DNA from: Desulfitobacterium sp.
GTDB lineage: Bacteria; Bacillota; Desulfitobacteriia; Desulfitobacteriales; Desulfitobacteriaceae
Length of the DNA stretch: 7,662 bases
NCBI GenBank assembly: GCA_012799495.1
Contig: JAAZLD010000185.1
Location: forward strand, 1 to 7,662
Direction of reading: 5' to 3'
Shown here: piece by piece, positions 6,927 through 7,662 of the stretch
How the letters are laid out: every line of letters begins with the position of its first letter
How positions within the stretch are numbered: the first letter of the stretch is position 1
Translations under genes and position numbers: made by a program
Notes under the pieces: generated by a model
The model's input: the letters and a program-made list of their open reading frames with translations, nothing else
Database searches by the model: none
What the model was told of the DNA's origin: nothing

Positions 6927-6947
6927 TAGATTTATATGTAGCTTTTT
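6917..6947. repeat. Inverted repeat over the cyd -35 box
   Basis: AAAAAG-T-CTA (6917-6926) and TAGCTTTTT (6939-6947) are inverted copies of nine pairs with one extra T (6923), separated by 12 bases. One arm contains the predicted -35 hexamer. It could be an operator, or a weak plus-strand terminator-like stem. Confidence 0.35.
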
Positions 6948-6967
6948 GGGAAACCCCTTACTTAATT

Positions 6968-7003
6968 AAAAAAAGCCACTAAGCCCGAAGGCTTAAGTGA
7001 CTT
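6968..7003 (-). terminator. Strong intrinsic terminator downstream of the microprotein gene, upstream of the cyd promoter
   Basis: On the minus strand, AAGTCAC-T-TAAGCC pairs with GGCTTA-GTGGCTT (13 pairs including one G/T, one bulged T) around a TTCG tetraloop and is followed by a T run (A7 at 6968-6974 on the plus strand). This is a textbook Rho-independent terminator for minus-strand transcription. On the plus strand no T run follows, so it is one-directional. It separates the 34-codon gene and the cobD-like gene from the cyd operon. Confidence 0.85.
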
Positions 7004-7055
7004 AAGAGGATGCAAGCCTAATCTTTTTCCTAGGGATCTAGATAAACATAGTAGC

Positions 7056-7160
7056 CTAGATAAATAACAATACAGCCAGAATAAATACTACTAAAGCTAA
7101 AATAAAACTACGCACAATAACGGAAATCAGGCTAGGAATGGGATTTGGACCACAACCCAT
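7056..7160 (-). CDS. 34-residue single-pass membrane microprotein, unrecognised
   Basis: ATG at 7160, preceded by AAGGGAG with an eight-base spacer, opens 34 codons ending in TAG (7056-7058). The product starts MGCGPNPIPS, followed by about 24 mostly hydrophobic residues (LISVIVRSFILALVVFILAV and a short LLFI end) with one Arg at position 17. It would be a single membrane helix with an extremely short tail, and Cys3 and three prolines in the head. The good ribosome binding site and the strong terminator about 55 bases after the stop support a real gene, probably transcribed with or just after the cobD-like gene. It resembles tiny hydrophobic proteins of Bacillota in general; I recognise no family. 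It is not evidently CydX or CydS, and the terminator separates it from cydA. Antimicrobial-type or membrane-protein-modulating roles are possible but unsupported. Confidence 0.6.
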   Translation of the reverse strand: MGCGPNPIPSLISVIVRSFILALVVFILAVLLFI

Positions 7161-7205
7161 AAACTCATCTCCCTTTCTTGATGATAATTCCACCGTCTTG
7201 CTTGT

Positions 7206-7236
7206 ATTTTATGCCAATTTTTAGGTAATGTGACAA
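7206..7236 (-). promoter_or_regulatory. Possible weak promoter of the microprotein gene
   Basis: On the minus strand, TTGTCA (7231-7236) matches five of six -35 consensus bases. An ATAAAA or TAAAAT -10-like element follows at 7206-7212, with an 18-19-base spacer. Spacing is longer than ideal and the -10 is imperfect. No terminator is visible between the cobD-like stop and this gene, so read-through could serve instead. Confidence 0.25.
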
Positions 7237-7241
7237 GCTTA

Positions 7242-7662
7242 TTAGTTTTCTTTTTCCCATTTCTCTAACCCTTTCAGAAGGGCCTCCATACTGGACTTAT
7301 CTTTAATAGCTGTGCGTAAGTATCCCTTTTCTAAACCACGGAAATTATAGCAATCTCGGAGGAGAATACCTTGTTCACCTAATTGCTGGAGAAGCTCTAA
7401 TTTTTCTTTGTCAGTCTCTACATCCTTTAAGCTAATTAAAGCAAAATTTGTAGTACTGGGATGAAGGTCAAGTTTTTTTAACTGACTTTGGGAAAAATTC
7501 TTGAAGAACTCCTCTTTGCTTTCCCAAAGGAGTTTCCGCACATAGGAGGGATATTTCTCATCTTGGAGAGCAGCCATTCCAGCCTCTTGAGCCAAAACAT
7601 TCACTGACCAAGGATCCCGATATTTTTTTAATTCCTTGAGAAGAGGAGGATTAGCGAAAGCC
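7242..7662 (-). CDS. cobD: C-terminal part of a CobD/HisC-like PLP-dependent enzyme, probably L-threonine-O-3-phosphate decarboxylase
   Basis: The frame is open from the window edge to TAA at 7242-7244, giving 139 visible residues; the start and the PLP-binding Lys lie beyond the window. A GTG at 7604 could be mistaken for a start, but upstream in-frame sequence continues the family pattern (AFANPPLLKELKKYRDPWSVNVLAQEAG). The C-terminal segment GILLRDCYNFRGLEKGYLRTAIK is characteristic of fold-type I aminotransferases of the HisC/CobD group, and the Arg of YLRTAI is the expected carboxylate-binding residue. CobD makes (R)-1-amino-2-propanol phosphate for the cobalamin nucleotide loop; HisC makes histidinol phosphate. 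The RDCxNFxGL wording favours CobD over HisC, but without the N-terminal half or neighbouring cob genes this is not certain. Same strand as the cyd operon, but separated from it by a terminator. Confidence 0.75.
   Translation of the reverse strand, partial: AFANPPLLKELKKYRDPWSVNVLAQEAGMAALQDEKYPSYVRKLLWESKEEFFKNFSQSQLKKLDLHPSTTNFALISLKDVETDKEKLELLQQLGEQGILLRDCYNFRGLEKGYLRTAIKDKSSMEALLKGLEKWEKEN

Noticed and set aside
6842..6972. Rex or FNR operator upstream of cydA
   Set aside because: I searched by eye for TTGTGA-N-TCACAA and TTGAT-N4-ATCAA type patterns and found no acceptable match.
7036..7064. Direct repeat CTAGATAAA (7038 and 7056) and ATCTAG palindrome
   Set aside because: Nine bases in A/T-rich DNA; no further copies or target-site context, so chance is sufficient.
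7056..7160. Calling the 34-residue protein CydX or CydS
   Set aside because: No sequence likeness to the known small bd subunits, and a strong terminator separates it from the cyd operon.
1..7662. CRISPR array, tRNA/rRNA gene, insertion sequence or prophage element
   Set aside because: No spaced direct repeats, tRNA-like cloverleaf, transposase frame or terminal inverted repeats were visible.

Overview
The window looks like a chromosomal segment of a low-to-moderate G+C, probably anaerobic Bacillota (clostridial or Peptococcaceae-like). I infer this from strong AGGAGG-type ribosome binding sites, GTG starts, A/T-rich intergenic DNA, and a cytochrome bd operon beside a cobalamin-pathway CobD-type gene. 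No species can be assigned from the sequence alone.

Layout: (1) 1-480 (+) is the 3' part of a gene for a Ser-rich-linker protein with a small alpha/beta domain, unrecognised. (2) 481-672 is a convergent intergenic region with a long two-sided terminator stem at 561-625. (3) 673-6841 (-) is a tightly packed cydA-cydB-cydD-cydC operon. CydA and CydB form the cytochrome bd quinol oxidase, which reduces O2 to water with quinol. CydD and CydC form the heterodimeric ABC exporter of glutathione/cysteine-type reductants needed to assemble the bd hemes. Adjacent genes overlap or lie within 16 nt, with a 4-nt ATGA overlap between cydD and cydC. (4) 6842-7003 holds the cyd promoter, two inverted repeats over its -35 and -10 boxes, and a strong minus-strand terminator that closes the unit upstream. 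(5) 7056-7160 (-) is a 34-codon single-pass membrane microprotein gene. (6) 7242-7662 (-) is the 3' part of a CobD/HisC-like PLP enzyme gene.

The main observation is that cydA is broken in the sequence as given. The expected 5' end lies upstream in another frame: a GTG at 6841 with a good ribosome binding site encodes 49 residues that closely match the CydA N-terminus, including the His that ligates heme b595. This ORF ends at a TGA that overlaps the ATG of the 412-codon remainder (ATGA). One extra A in the A6 run at 6695-6700 would restore a continuous 461-residue CydA. It is therefore a sequencing error, a real frameshift mutation, a recoding site, or a split, translationally coupled oxidase subunit.

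Other points of interest are a GC-rich hairpin between the cydD Shine-Dalgarno and the likely true start, an Asn/Ser-rich tail on CydD built from 18-bp repeats, and a Lys in place of the Q-loop Gln in CydC. Apart from the cydA break, the operon is conventional, and I see no clear evidence of a wholly new multi-gene system.
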